Source: Pratylenchus scribneri (Eukaryota; Nematoda; Chromadorea; Rhabditida; Pratylenchidae). Taken from it: a DNA stretch of 64,000 nucleotides. The notes beneath the pieces are model-generated. The model worked only from the letters and a program-made list of their open reading frames with translations, was not told the origin of the DNA and searched no databases. Every line of letters begins with the position of its first letter. Positions within the stretch are counted from its first letter, which is position 1. This document shows positions 47,301 to 59,013 of this stretch, piece after piece. Location of the stretch: positions 186,001-250,000 of the forward strand of contig JAQSEB010000007.1 in the NCBI GenBank assembly GCA_030063045.1, written 5' to 3'. A program made the translations under genes and the position numbers.

Positions 47301-50269
47301 GGAAAGCGGAAATAAAATAAGGATTTGGAGGATGTGAAAAATATTATTGTGGCAATATTTTTAAAAAGGAAATGGGATGCAATAAAAATGGCCAAATTTA
47401 TGGAGGAAAGGGAAGTTTGACTTCATAAGGAAATACAAATCAGGGAACTATCTATATTTGGAATATATTCATGCCAAAAAATTAAATTAAATTACAATGT
47501 CAATGTCAATGCCCCAACAATTTCTCTTCAAAAATCAAATTTGTATTTTTCCAGTTTCCACCTTATTTCTGCCGGGTCTTGTCCGCCAAATTGCGTCAAT
47601 TGCAGTGCAAAAATGGACTCAGGAAATTGTTTATTTGAACGAATTGATCCCTTCCTCGAAGGCTAATTCAATTATAATTGAGGAAAATATCAGGAATAAA
47701 AAAATGATCATTTAATTTGGAAATAATGCATAAATTTAGCATTTCTTCCGTAAAAAATGTCATAATCCGATTTGATTTGCCCCCAGTAACAGATTTGGAT
47801 TTTAATTCAATTTTGCTACAATTCGACGAAATTTCTGATTTTCATTCAATTCTTTGAAAATATTATTATTATTTCCACTTTTTACTTCCGCTTTAAATGT
47901 TAATTATAAAAATGGATGAAAAGGAGCAATGGATTTTGCTTTTGGCATGACACTTTTCCCTTCCATATCCAATTTTTCATGCCATTTTAATTAAAAAAGA
48001 ACTAATTCGGCAGGAAAGGGAGGTCAGATTAGTAATTTTGACAAACAAATTTGAGGATTGCGCTTATGGACCTCCTCTTCCGCATTAACAGAAAATCCAA
48101 AATAATAGTGCCGGATTATCCAACCATTATCCACTTTTTGGGATAAATAACAAAATACACGAGGGATGGAGGATGATATGCAAATTTAAATGAATTAGCG
48201 CAATGATGGGGCGATCTCTGGCATAAAATTTGGAAAAAAATTATTATTTTTAGTTAAAAATATAATTTTTGATAAAATTAGAATAAAATTAATTTGGGAT
48301 TTTTTAAAAATGACAACAATAAAATAAATGATAAATGAATGACACCAACAAGTTGGTTTGCATTTTTCCGCTTGAAAACCAGGAATTTGGCTGGCGCTAC
48401 ATTTTATTCCGTTCCACTTCCCCAATTTTCAAACTTTTGGTCAATAAGTAATTCGTCATTTTTTGGCATTTACTCAAAATGAGGCAAAATTTATGGTCGA
48501 AGTGCTGGCTTGAATTATGACAAATTTTTTGATTTGGAAACGAAAAATGGCCTAATATATAATTTCAAAAATTAATTGCATTTATCCAATTTCCTGTATT
48601 AATTTTCATTATGGTCAATTACACTGTATTTTCCATCTATTATGGTTTCCCATCTAACAATCAATATATAAAATGTCACCATACAAAAGATCATTACACA
48701 ATTGACTAAAATTGGCTAATTAATAAAATTATTCATTTTTTATCAAAGACGTCAAAAGAAAGAATTAAGAGGGAAATTTGGAATAATGAAGGGAAGGGGA
48801 GGATTGCGGAAACGCGGATTTAATTGAAATTTGAATTCTTTCGGATTAATTTGAGCCAAATTCTTTCTTTATAGTAAAATATGCTTTTTTATGAAGCCAA
48901 AGGTGCAAAAATAAATAAAACAATATACCACAAATTGTAGGTTGTGAAGTAGGAGAGCCCAAAATGGCTATGAATTAAAGGAAGATGACATTTCCTATTC
49001 CTTCCTTCCTCCTTCCCATTACTTCTTATTATATGGCCAATTTTGTTCCAATTCAGGAAATATGGATGGAACATTTTTGAATCTATTCAAGATGTATTGA
49101 CGAAAGAATGGAAAAATGACGAGAATATTATTTTTGGATGGATGATGAATGATGATATAATAAATTTATGCCCGATGTATACTTCGTCAAAGTAAAAGTT
49201 TTTCGTCTGAACTTTCCCTTAGGAATAGTGTTAAAAATCGCATGGCCTTAGGGATTTTTGAATACCGAATTCTTTTCAAATTTAATTTGCCCTTTAGTAG
49301 ACAATTTTCGCTCATTAAATTAGAATATTCATGGTGTTTTTGTCCTTTGTCCAAATCCAAAATCGACTGACGAATTTTGATTTCTAATTGATCTCAAAAT
49401 TGCCATATTCTATGTTAATTTAAATGGATTATAAAAAATAACATAATAGGGCTTCATAAAAGCAAAAATGATATCATTTCGTATATTTCTGTGAGAAGGA
49501 ACAGAATGGATTAAAAAGAAGCCACAAAATTATGTAAATAATTTTTATATTTTATCTAATTTATTTCTCCCATTAGAACTTAGAAGCCCATAACCCATGG
49601 GCATATAATTTTCAGAGACCCACCCACTAGTGTGGACTTCGAATAGAAAAAATACGGTATTAGAAAAGTTGTTTCCGGATTTTGTAAATTTTTTTGGAGA
49701 AGAAGGGAACCATTTTTTCTATACGATTGCCTTAAAGTATAAATATGTGTATAATTTGGTTTTGGTTCCGAAAGAGAAATATTTGCAAACTCTCATAAGA
49801 ATGGCATTTGCGTTAAAAAAAATATAAAGGCGAGAATCGAAATGAGGAAGTATTTCCTTCATTCACCAAAGACCTAACAAATGAATGAAAAATGAAAGAC
49901 GTATAGAAATCCTTTTATGGAAAATGTACAATTCTAATTTAATTTCCAAAGTTAACAGAGTAAATTTGAAAAAATATGAAAGTATTTTTTTATTAGTTCT
50001 GCAAAAAAATACATACTATTTATTTTTTGTACCGTACCCTAGATATATCATTATAGTATCGTACATCATAAATATCATAATCGTTAACTTATGGAAATAA
50101 ATTAGGCAGGTAAAGGCGAATTTTTCCAGTTTCGCTGATGAGTGAATGAGCTCAAATGCAATGAAATGAAAAAAAATGCCATTCTGTCAGTAACATATAT
50201 AAGGAAAGATCTGGGTCAATTTAAAATTCATCACTTTTTTAAATAGTTTTTTTGCTCATTTGACCGGAA
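44349..50269. other. gene-poor 6-kb region
   Basis: Mostly AT-rich DNA, purine-rich on the plus strand between 44600 and 45700, without a convincing gene. Isolated plus-strand blocks with protein-like translation are 46518-46751 (MDWSTKIGGNVPNLDTGEG ... stop), 47532-47715 (LPGLVRQIASIAVQKWTQE) and 49630-49827 (DFVNFFGEEGNHFFYTIALK); none can be joined to another exon. A G-run lies at about 47108-47118. No tRNA, rRNA or array seen. Confidence 0.4.
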
Positions 50270-50473
50270 ATGATAAAAAAAAGATTTGGTAATTTGAATG
50301 AATCCATTCGAATACCACGTGGAGCAATTTTATTATTCCAAGGGGAATTAAAGGAATTGTGGGCACCATATGGCCGACAACTGTCCAAAAAATATTTGGA
50401 CACGAAGTTTCAAATAACATCACATCACATTTCTCGCCATGATTACTTAAATAATTTTCTGACAATGAAATGA
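50270..50473 (+). CDS. possible exon or gene remnant
   Basis: Open frame GNLNESIRIPRGAILLFQG, ELKELWAPYGRQLSKKYLD, HHISRHDYLNNFLTMK, stopping near 50473. Coding-like composition; the phrase IRIPRGAILLFQGE is faintly like the AlkB-family strand before the second metal His, but the iron-binding residues are not visible, so no assignment is made. No splice partners found. Confidence 0.28.
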   Translation: MIKKRFGNLNESIRIPRGAILLFQGELKELWAPYGRQLSKKYLDTKFQITSHHISRHDYLNNFLTMK

Positions 50474-50622
50474 TGTTTTTTTTTAAATTTATTTTACATT
50501 GCCAAGACAAAAAAGGATCGAATAAGGCAATTGCGATTTGTGAACAATAAAAAATTAGGAATAAGTGTTAAGAATATATAAGTGATTATGATTTAATTAT
50601 AATTGTTAAAATTAGCAGCATC

Positions 50623-51678
50623 CAAGGTTGCCATCTCCAAAACCAAACAATTTGGCTATTGGATCTAAAAATCTGGAAATTTGGCAAAATTTTCAAAGGA
50701 AAAATCTGGCATTTTAATAAACATGTAAAAAATGCAAAAGGTTTGTAAAAATTTTATAATTTATATTTCTCTTGTAACTTGATTTGTTTGAGCAATTCGG
50801 GCTGTGAAATAAAGATATCATAAGTGCTAAAATTAATCCAGGAAAAAAATTAGCTAATAAAAATCCGTGCAGCCAGGGGTGGCATAATGCCTGGAAAACC
50901 TGGCATTTTTCAGATTTTTGGAGGTCACTGCAAAGTTTTGCATAAATTCTCAGGATTTAACCAGATTTTAATATTTTACTTAAAAATGGTCTAAATTTTT
51001 CGCTGCGCTGCCATTTTAGGCTTAAATTGTTCACTGCGCGGCCATTTTAGGCTTAAATTGTTCACTGCGCGGTCATTTTTTTTCAAAAATTTTTCCTAGT
51101 GGCGAAATTTTAATTTATTTTATGTTTATTTCTCAACTTGAATCGCTAAGTAAGTCAAATTACAAGTTAAATATGAAAAATAAAATTTTTTAAGCATTTA
51201 TTTTTCACGTTTTTAAGCATGCCAGTTTTTTTACCAGGTTTTTGAAAAATTTTGCCAGTTTTTGCCGGATTTTTGGATGGGTTTGCCAGATTTTGGAAAT
51301 GGCACCCTTACGCGCAGAAAAATTTAAGCCTAAAATGGCAGCGCAGTGAATAATTTAAGCCTAAAATGGCAGCGCAGTGAATAATTTAAGCCTAAAATGG
51401 CAGCGCAGTGAATAATTTAAGCCTAAAATGGCAGCGCAGTGAATAATTTAGGTCTAAAATGGCAGCGCAGTGAATAATTTAAGCCTAAAATGGCAGCGCA
51501 GTGAATAATTTAGGTCTAAAATGGCAGCGCAGTGAATAATTTAAGCCTAAAATGGCCGCGCAAGGAATAATTTGTCGTTTTTTACTAAAAGTTTTAAAAT
51601 CTGGCAAAAACTGGCAAATTGTGAAAAATCTGGCAAAAAATCTAGCATGGATAAAAATCTGGTATTATGGCAACTCTG
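50623..51678. mobile_element. hAT-type non-autonomous element, 1056 bp, 8-bp TSD
   Basis: Flanked by the exact 8-bp duplication GCAGCATC (50615-50622, 51679-51686). Ends CAAGGTTGCCAT and ATGGCAACTCTG are inverted repeats with two mismatches. Subterminal DNA is full of CTGGCA/TTTGCCAG motifs. The interior holds a tandem array of a 31-bp unit (GCAGCGCAGTGAATAATTTA then AGCCTAAAATG, about eight copies at 51325-51560), and the same units inverted on the left (51000-51075). No transposase frame. The right end lies 6 bp beyond the ccm-3 stop codon. Confidence 0.92.
51325..51560. repeat. 31-bp tandem repeat inside the hAT element
   Basis: About eight near-identical copies of GCAGCGCAGTGAATAATTTA + AGCCTAAAATG; some copies have GGTCTAAAATG. 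Related, more diverged units occur inside the other hAT element at about 42850-43055. Confidence 0.9.
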
Positions 51679-51692
51679 GCAGCATCCAATTT

Positions 51693-52666
51693 TTAATGCA
51701 TTCTCACTCGTTCACGAAGGGCCAAACATAATTTCATTGTTTGAAAAATTAGCTGATTAGCTGCAATGAAAACCTTGAAATTGTTATTATGAATGAAAAT
51801 TTATTAATTTAAATTACTTGTGTCGGATCTTGCCGTTTAAAATATTCCTTCAAAGTGTTGCTGAATCTTTTACTGATGTGAACAAATTCGCGTTTTCTTT
51901 TTTCCACCACTAAATATTTAAAAAAAATAATGATTTATTATCAAAATTAATTTACAAGGCTGATAACTATGTGGCACAATTGAAAGAATCGCATTTGTTG
52001 TGTCCAATAAATGTTTTATTGAGGAAGCAATTTCTTTGATAGTATCAAGGAATGGCCTTCTAAAATGAATAACTGATATTTTTCAAATGAAAATTGTATA
52101 CTTAACCTATCAGTCATTTCATCCGGTATCCGAGATAAAACTTTCCGCAATGCAATGGCCCTCAATGATAGAAGTTGAAATTCTTGAATATGCGCAAATT
52201 GTGGCAATTCGAAATTTTCTGTTGGTGCATTGGCCTGCATACGAAGATAAGATTCCTATAGAATGAGAATAATCATCAAAATCTAATCAAAAATGTTACC
52301 TGTAAATTGACTTTGATCCCAAGTCCCGAATCATCCAATAACATTTTGGAAAAATCATAAAGAAATGATGGCGATGCTATATCAATGTAATGAAACACTT
52401 CGAGCAAATGCTGAAAAATTTAATAAAATAGAACATAATTGAATTAACAAATTTCCACTCACATTAAGGGAATGCACTGCTTCAGAATTCTATAAATAAA
52501 TAATTTGAATTTTATATGGAATAAAAAGATGATTGACCTCATTTAGTGCCTGTTTTAAACGCTCAATAGATGGCCGGAGAAGGCAGGAATAAGTCCAAGG
52601 TGCCAATGTAGAAGCAGTTATATCATCACTTGTTGCTGATCGATTAGATGGTGTATTTTCATTCAT
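51693..52666 (-). CDS. ccm-3: CCM3 / programmed cell death protein 10 homologue
   Basis: ATG 52666 to TAA 51693, about seven exons. The N-terminal dimerisation helices (LAPWTYSCLLRPSIERLKQA, HLLEVFHYIDIASPSFLYDF) lead to the diagnostic core ALRKVLSRIPDEMTDRRPFL, DTIKEIASSIKHLLDTTNAI, KRKREFVHISKRFSNTLKEY and VFIAANQLIFQTMKL. These align with PDCD10 (KQILSKIPDEINDR, FLQTIKDIASAIKELLDT, EFVKYSKSFSDTLKTYF, VSANRLIHQT). CCM3 binds GCKIII kinases and striatin within STRIPAK and acts in Golgi organisation and tube formation. The gene is divergent from the RanBD gene starting at 53180. A hAT element begins 6 bp plus the 8-bp duplication after the stop, so the 3' UTR is largely element-derived. Confidence 0.92.
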
Positions 52667-53179
52667 AATTATAATTATTGCTTAATTAATTTTTTTTCCT
52701 AAAAATTTACGAATTACTTAGAATTCCAACTTATCTTGCTCTATAATCCAACGTAAACGTACCTCCTTAAAATAATTTTTTTAGTAGTAATAAAATAATT
52801 TTTAGTGGATTTTTCATTTTTTTTATTTTTAATTTTTATTGTTGATTGGATGTAATGTCAAAGAAATCATAATGCCAAATTAAATAAAGCTCGTGACGTG
52901 ATCGTGTTCTCGTTCTCGTGTCGTGTACATGTACACGAGAGGCGAGACGCGAGTGCGAGCGCGAATCGATCGATCAAGACAAACGAGATTCTTTTTCAAA
53001 TTTCGATTCGGTTCAACATTGATCCGTCGATCGACATCATGAAAAGCCATGAATTTCTTTCCTTTAAAAAATGATATAAATACAAATAATACCTACTCTT
53101 CTCTCTACTCCTATTCATAAATCATAATCATTTAAATATTTAGAGCATAAAAATTTATCTGTCTTTTCAAATACAAACA
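52667..53179. promoter_or_regulatory. divergent promoter region with a perfect palindrome
   Basis: The 513 bp between the ATGs of ccm-3 (minus) and the RanBD gene (plus). Within AT-rich DNA lies an island rich in TCGTG and CGAG motifs (52890-52980) containing the perfect 18-bp palindrome TCGTGTACATGTACACGA at 52921-52938 and CGATCGATCG-type repeats at 52964-52974. Position and composition suggest a shared control element; no factor is assigned. Confidence 0.6.
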
Positions 53180-54927
53180 ATGACATTGACTACAGGCTCA
53201 TCGGGTGGCGGATTAGGTGGAGGAGCTCCGAACTTTGCCATTTCTGGTGGATTTGACGCAGCTGGTTTATCAGCGGCTGCAAACATGCAAATACTTCTTC
53301 AAACGAACAATGATCTGATGATGGCTATTCATAAAGCAATTGTTGAGAATGCGCAGGAAACCAACCGTAAAATTGTAAGAAAATATTACAAATTCCTGAC
53401 TAAATAAAAAAAAATAAATTGCAGGAAAGCCTCCGCGATGATGTTCGAGATATTAAATTGAACCTCCAAAAAAATGACAACACTCTGAAAGAAGAAGCAA
53501 CGAACTGGCGTTCACACACTGAACTTCTGTTAAAGGAACAAGGGGATCGACACAATCAGGACACTACTCGCTTAATGGATATGCTTATGAAATTGGTCAT
53601 TTCTGATGCGAAAACTCCGGCACCATCAGTGTCATCAGTGGCAACTTCTCCTCCGGATGTGAAGATTCCAATTGTGGCTACTCGAGCACCGGTTATGACT
53701 ACCCAAGCACCAGTTGTGACTGTTCCGGCACCGGCTGTGAGTGTTCCGGCACCATCTGTGACTGTTCCGGCACCAGTTGTGACTGTTCCGGCACCGGCTG
53801 TGAGTGTTCCGGCACCATCTGTGACTGTTTCGGCACCATCTGTGACTCTTCCAGCACCGGCTGTGACTGTTCCGGCACCGGTTGTGACTGCTTCGGCACC
53901 TATTGTGGCTGCACCGGCACCGGTTGTGGCTACTCCATCACCATTTGCGTCTGCTGGTGGAAGTTTGTTTGGAGGAGCTGGCCCCAAAGGAGTAAGATTA
54001 AAATACAAATTACTTGGTTAATCAAATGATAATTTCAGATATCTTTTGCTGATTTGGCCAAAAATGGTGGCGGTGGCGGACTCTTCGGCGGTGGATTTAA
54101 TAAGCCAGCATTCGGTGCATCTCCATTCAAATCAGCAGAGCCTAAAAATTTCAGCGTAAATGAATTTGAAATATAAATAATTTTTGAAAATTTATTAGTT
54201 TTTCACACCACCCAAGGGATCATTGAATGGCAGTGTTCGGTCGGATGATCGTGGTGAAGATGGGTCGGACAAAGAGGAAGAAACACCCGAAGATTACACG
54301 CCCGATGTTCATTATGATCCAGTCATCGAATTACCGCCCGAAGTGGAAGTGGTTAGCGGAGAGGAAAATGAGGAGGTTTTCTTGAATTATACTCGATTTA
54401 TATTTAAAATAATTTTTAGGTGCTTTTCATTTCTCGTTGCAAACTCTATCGCTTCGATCGTGACACAAAGGAGAATAAGGAACGTGGATTGGGCGATATT
54501 AAGGTTAATTTAATTAATAATGAATTAAATAAAATCAATTTATTAATTAAAGATTCTCAAAAATGTGAACACTCAAAAGTTCCGTTGTATCATGCGTCGC
54601 GAGAAAGTGCTCAAACTCTGTGTCAACTTCCCAATTGTTCCCGAATTGAAACTTCATAAACGCGAACAAATGCCAACCGTCTACACCTGGGCTTGCAAGG
54701 TTTATTCGGAAAATATGAAAAACAATTCATTTTGAATAATTTTTTGCAGGACTTTAGCGATGATCCAGTTTGTGGGCAGGACGAGACATTCAGTGTCCGC
54801 TTCAAGGATTTGAATGTTGCAAACGAATTCAATGAGGTAATTTTACAAATAAATTCATTACTTTAATCAATTTATTTAGAAAATGAACGAGGCTATCCAA
54901 CAAACGAAGATGCAGCAGGAGGAATAA
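53180..54927 (+). CDS. Ran-binding-domain nucleoporin-like protein with FG motifs
   Basis: ATG 53180 to TAA 54925-54927. The N-terminus is Gly-rich with a coiled coil (LLQTNNDLMMAIHKAIVEN, SLRDDVRDIKLNLQKND). It is followed by ten copies of a 7-residue repeat (xVPAPxV, 53680-53950), then FG motifs (GGSLFGGAGPKG, GGGLFGGGFNKPAFGASPF). The C-terminus is a RanBD1 domain: VHYDPVIELPPEVEVVSGEE, LFISRCKLYRFDRDTKENK, RGLGDIKILKNVNTQKFRC, IMRREKVLKLCVNFPIV, ACKDFSDDPVCGQDETFSVR, FKDLNVANEFNEKMNEAIQQ. The domain binds Ran-GTP at the pore or in the cytoplasm. FG plus a single RanBD resembles parts of NPP-9/RanBP2 or RanBP3-like proteins; which one is unclear. About seven exons, frame consistent. Confidence 0.86.
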
Positions 54928-55311
54928 GCCAAAGACAAATGATGGACATTATTGGATTTGGATTGAAGAGTATTGAATCGAAGTTAAATAATATTGATGA
55001 AGGTTTTATTTGTTTTCCACCCGTTATTAAATAAATCAAGACAATCCATTCTCTCTCTCTCTCCTCTCATGATATCAATTTGATGATCGGACTTTTAAAT
55101 TTTGACTCTCGCTCTATCCTTCCATCGTTCCACCTATAATGATGACATTTTGATGATGATTTAATTTTGTTTTCTTTATGAATAAAAATGTTTGATTTAT
55201 TTTTATAAATTTCACATTTGAATGTTTATATCAAAATATATTATTTTTTGCATCCGACCAATTAAAGAGAGGATAGATTTTTGTGGTAAAGTCAAAAGAA
55301 AATTTTTAAAA
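54928..55311. other. spacer between RanBD gene and dymeclin
   Basis: 3' UTR-like DNA with AATAAA-type signals at about 55030 and 55182 and a CT-rich run (55051-55066). No gene. Confidence 0.5.
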
Positions 55312-58300
55312 ATGGGAGCGGTTGTGAGTGCAGAAAATGCTGGAGAATTGGCAACAACGAATGAACCATTAAAATTATTGGCTGGCCAAGAACAAATTAA
55401 TTGCAACGATCCACGATGGAATAAATTGTTTTCATTCAATTTCAATTTGGAACAAAGAAATAGGTTTTTTTTTGAAAGATTTTTTGATCAATTTAAATTT
55501 TCTCAGGAAATTACAATCACATTTTATGGAGCAAACGAATCCATTGCTGGAACAATTGATGCACAATACGCGTGAAACTGGCAATTTTGCCACATTGATT
55601 CGAACATTCATTCGAAGGTGTTCCGAATTGGAGGCGTCGGCAAAATGCGAAAAGTAAAATTAAATTATTATACAAATAAAATAGTTGATTTTTAAGCAAA
55701 ATATTCATTTGGCAAGCCGCAAATGCATTGTTAATTATTCGAATAATTTCCACATTTTTGGCACAACGCCTTTCACCCATGGAATTTGCAAAGATTTTCG
55801 GAAATCGTGGAAGAGCGAAAAATAAGGAAAACAACAATTCAATGCCAAGTTTATCATAAAATTATATTTAAATTAAATTTGTCTAAATTTAGATTCGCTG
55901 GCTCAACAATTGGCTGAAGTTGAAAATTTGGAAGAATTTGATAATGAAATTGATGAAGGAAATTCGAATAAATTTGAAAGTATTGCCGAACAATTATTGG
56001 CCAATTTGTTGGACATTTTAACAAATATTCCAATCAAGTTTGTTACAAAAAATAATTAAAATTGTCAATATTTTTGCAGTAATAATACACTTCAATTACA
56101 CGCCGAAACAATTCGAGTGATTTTGGCATTGTTGAGTACACAAATTTATGAGGAAAATGTGAATGAACGTTCAGAATTCCTTCGACTTTTGATGCATAAA
56201 TTGTATGAAAAAATAATTACAAAATTTTATTTGATTTTTTGTAGTAATTCTCGAAGCGATGATATTGTCCGTATTCTTTTGGAGAATTTCCTGCAACATC
56301 AAAATGAATTATTGGAAGCAAAATCAATGGGTGGGAGTCAACAAAACCGTGCCGAAAGTAGTTTGGTTCTTTCACTTTGGAGCACATTGCAGCGGACATT
56401 GACTTTTGGAGGCAGTTTTGATGAAAGTAATTCACAAAATATTAAATAAATATTGTTCATTTAATTCAAAGATGAATTTGACTTTTTCCCACAACAAACT
56501 TTGGCATCATTGAGCCTGGAATTACTGTTAACATTGGTTTATTATCCATCTTTTGGCAATCAACAAAATCCATTCAAACAAATGCTTTCCATATTTCAAA
56601 ATGCACAAGGTATTCCATTAAAGATAGGAATTTAATTTGACCAGAAAACATTGAAAATGGCAGAAAATATTGGTTCAATGGTTTTCCTACATCTTTAAAC
56701 TGTACACCCAATCGATAAAATTCGGCAAACTGCGTAATTTGTCATGTTTTGACCAAAAATTAAGAATATTAAAACCGTTTGAACCGTCTTTGGATTTTGG
56801 TTGAAACTAGTTAAAAATTGGTTAAACCTAAGCCAGAAAATATCAAAAGACGCGTCTTGATGAGATCTATCGATTGGATATATGGTTTAGGTTGTCTAGA
56901 AAAAACCATTGAACCGTTATAATCTTTTTCGCAACATTTTAAATATTTCCCATCAATAAATTAATGTGAAAATATTTTTAGAAGTTTCATCGTTAGCAAA
57001 TTTGGAGGCCAGTTTCAAATTGGATTTCAGCCAATTGTATAATCGATTATGCCAAAGTGTTTACAAAGAGAGGGAGCCACTTCTCCTCCTCTATTTGCTC
57101 ATCCATAATAACATTGGCTTTCGTAATTTTGTGCTTTCTCGAATTAATTTGGAACAATTGGTCGTGCCGGTCACTCAAGTACTTTATGATGGAATTTGCT
57201 CGGCCAATGGTTTATTTTTTTGAATATATAAATTTCTAATTCATTTTTAGGTTCCTCTCCACCTTCTCCCTCAAAACAACGAACATCTTCAATTTCTTCA
57301 ATTGCTGACCGACGACAAAGTGTCTCCGCCAATCAATCAATAATTCACACCCATCAAATTTATTTATCATTGATTATTTTATTAATGCTCAGCGAAGATG
57401 ACTTTTTCAAAAAAATAATTCATGAAATGGTAAATTAATTAATTTTAATAATTTAAAAATAAAAATTTAAGACGCTTAAAAACGTGGATTGGTATCAACC
57501 GGAAAGGGCGCCCCTGTCAGAAATAACCCTCGGTGGTCTCATCATTTTGGTCTTTTCCAAAACAATTCAAATTAATACATTGCGAATTCGAGTGGGTCAA
57601 AAAATAATAAATTTAACATTTATAATTTTAGGACCGTTATTTTCATGTCAATTCGCTGGCTACATTGGCCAATTTGTCCTCCTGTTTCAAACAATTATCA
57701 CCGTTTGTGTGCCAAAAATTGATTGGATTATTGGAAGTAATTCATAAATAATTTTATATTAATTGAATTATTTTTTATAGACAATGACAAAAAGACATGC
57801 AAAATTGATTCGTGTTTTACGTGAAAATGCAGAGAAAACAATGCCCGAAAAACAATCAGAAAACACTGAAGAAGATTTGGATGGATTAAAAGAGATTAAT
57901 GATGATTTGGTAAAATATAATTAATATTTAATTTTAAATTAATATTTTATTTAAGCATCGAGACATCACAGCGCTGGAAGAGGGAATTCGAACTGTTTTG
58001 GAAATAATCAACGCTTCATTGTGCCATAATTTACGGAATAATCCGGATTTGATTTACACTGTCCTCTATAAAAGGGAATTATTTGAACATTATCATCAAC
58101 ATCCAATGTTCCAGGACCTTGTTTGGAATATTTATGCCGTAAGTGTTTAAATAATTTTACAATAATTTATTCCTCTTTAGGTCATCAATCATTTCACATC
58201 GCGGGTCGAAGCATTGATCAAAGCAAATAATGGAAATAATTCGCCAACCCCTTCCGGCCAAATTGGCGCCCTCGCCAGCAATGCATCGGTGGCAGAAATT

Positions 58301-58546
58301 TTGGATGCTATCAAGAAAACCGCAATAGAATGGCCAACTGACAGACTCAAAAAATTTCCCGATTTGCGCTTCAAATACATTGAAGTGAGTTTTGGCTCAC
58401 ATTTTTGCAAATAATTTATTTCATTTTAGGATGACAATACGGTGGATTTTTTCATCCCTTATATTTGGCGTTTAATCCATGAGGGAGCCGGCATCATTTT
58501 CGACCCAACGGCAATTCAACTTTTCAAAGCCATCGACACAAAATGA
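55312..58546 (+). CDS. dym: dymeclin
   Basis: ATG 55312 (MGAVVSAENAGEL) keeps the Gly-2 needed for the N-myristoylation known in dymeclin. QEQINCNDPRWNKLFSFNF, LLHQT-type repeats, REPLLLLYLLIHNNIGFRNF, LSRINLEQLVVPVTQVLYDG, HQIYLSLIILLMLSEDDFF, TLKNVDWYQPERAPLSEITL, IINASLCHNLRNNPDLIYTV, LYKRELFEHYHQHPMFQDLV and TDRLKKFPDLRFKYIEDDNT align in order with human DYM. Stop TGA 58544-58546. Roughly fifteen exons. Dymeclin is a peripheral Golgi protein needed for traffic and skeletal development in mammals. An intron at about 56613-56980 is enlarged by an inverted-repeat element (56672-56915). One middle block is a Ser-rich insert (SPPSPSKQRTSSISSIADRR) absent from the human protein. Confidence 0.93.
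56672..56915. mobile_element. box-bearing MITE in a dymeclin intron
   Basis: Inverted ends GGTTCAATGGTTTT (56672-56685) and AAAACCATTGAACC (56902-56915), 244 bp. The right half contains GACGCGTCTTGATGAGATCT (about 56850), the same box as in the elements at 7133, 35875 and 59014. No frame. Confidence 0.8.
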
Positions 58547-59013
58547 AGACTAATTAAATACTTAAATTATATTCCCCAAAAATGCAATAATATTTTTAAT
58601 ATCACTGAATTGTGGTCTGATCAAAATAAATCTTATTCATTTCCTTTCGTCAATTATTTAAAATTTTTTTTCTACAAAAAAACAAAACATTTGTCATAAT
58701 TCATTATTTGCTGTGATAATTAATTTAAATTATTCCTTTTTTGCATGTGAATTATTATTTTAATTTGCTCTCTGGATAAATTATTTAAAAAATTCGAGCA
58801 ACACGAATATTTATACAAAAATACTAAATTATCAAAAAAGAATGCTGAAAATGTCGAAAAGGTTATAAAATTAATAGAAGTGCCTTAGATCTTCATTATA
58901 ATTTATCATGGTTAAATTGGTTTTGAACCAAAATAGGAAAATCGGTTTTAAACCTTTTAATACCCTTTATTTTGACCAAGCCATGATAAATTATATACCA
59001 TTCAATGCATCTT
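58547..59013. other. dymeclin 3' flank
   Basis: AT-rich; AATAAA-type signal at about 58626. From about 58905 the sequence resembles the outer part of box-family elements (GACCAAGCCATGATAAATTA). Confidence 0.45.

Noticed and set aside
53556..54008. 150-codon minus-strand frame opposite the PAP repeats
   Set aside because: Shadow of the 21-bp minisatellite; the plus strand has matching splices and a RanBD domain.
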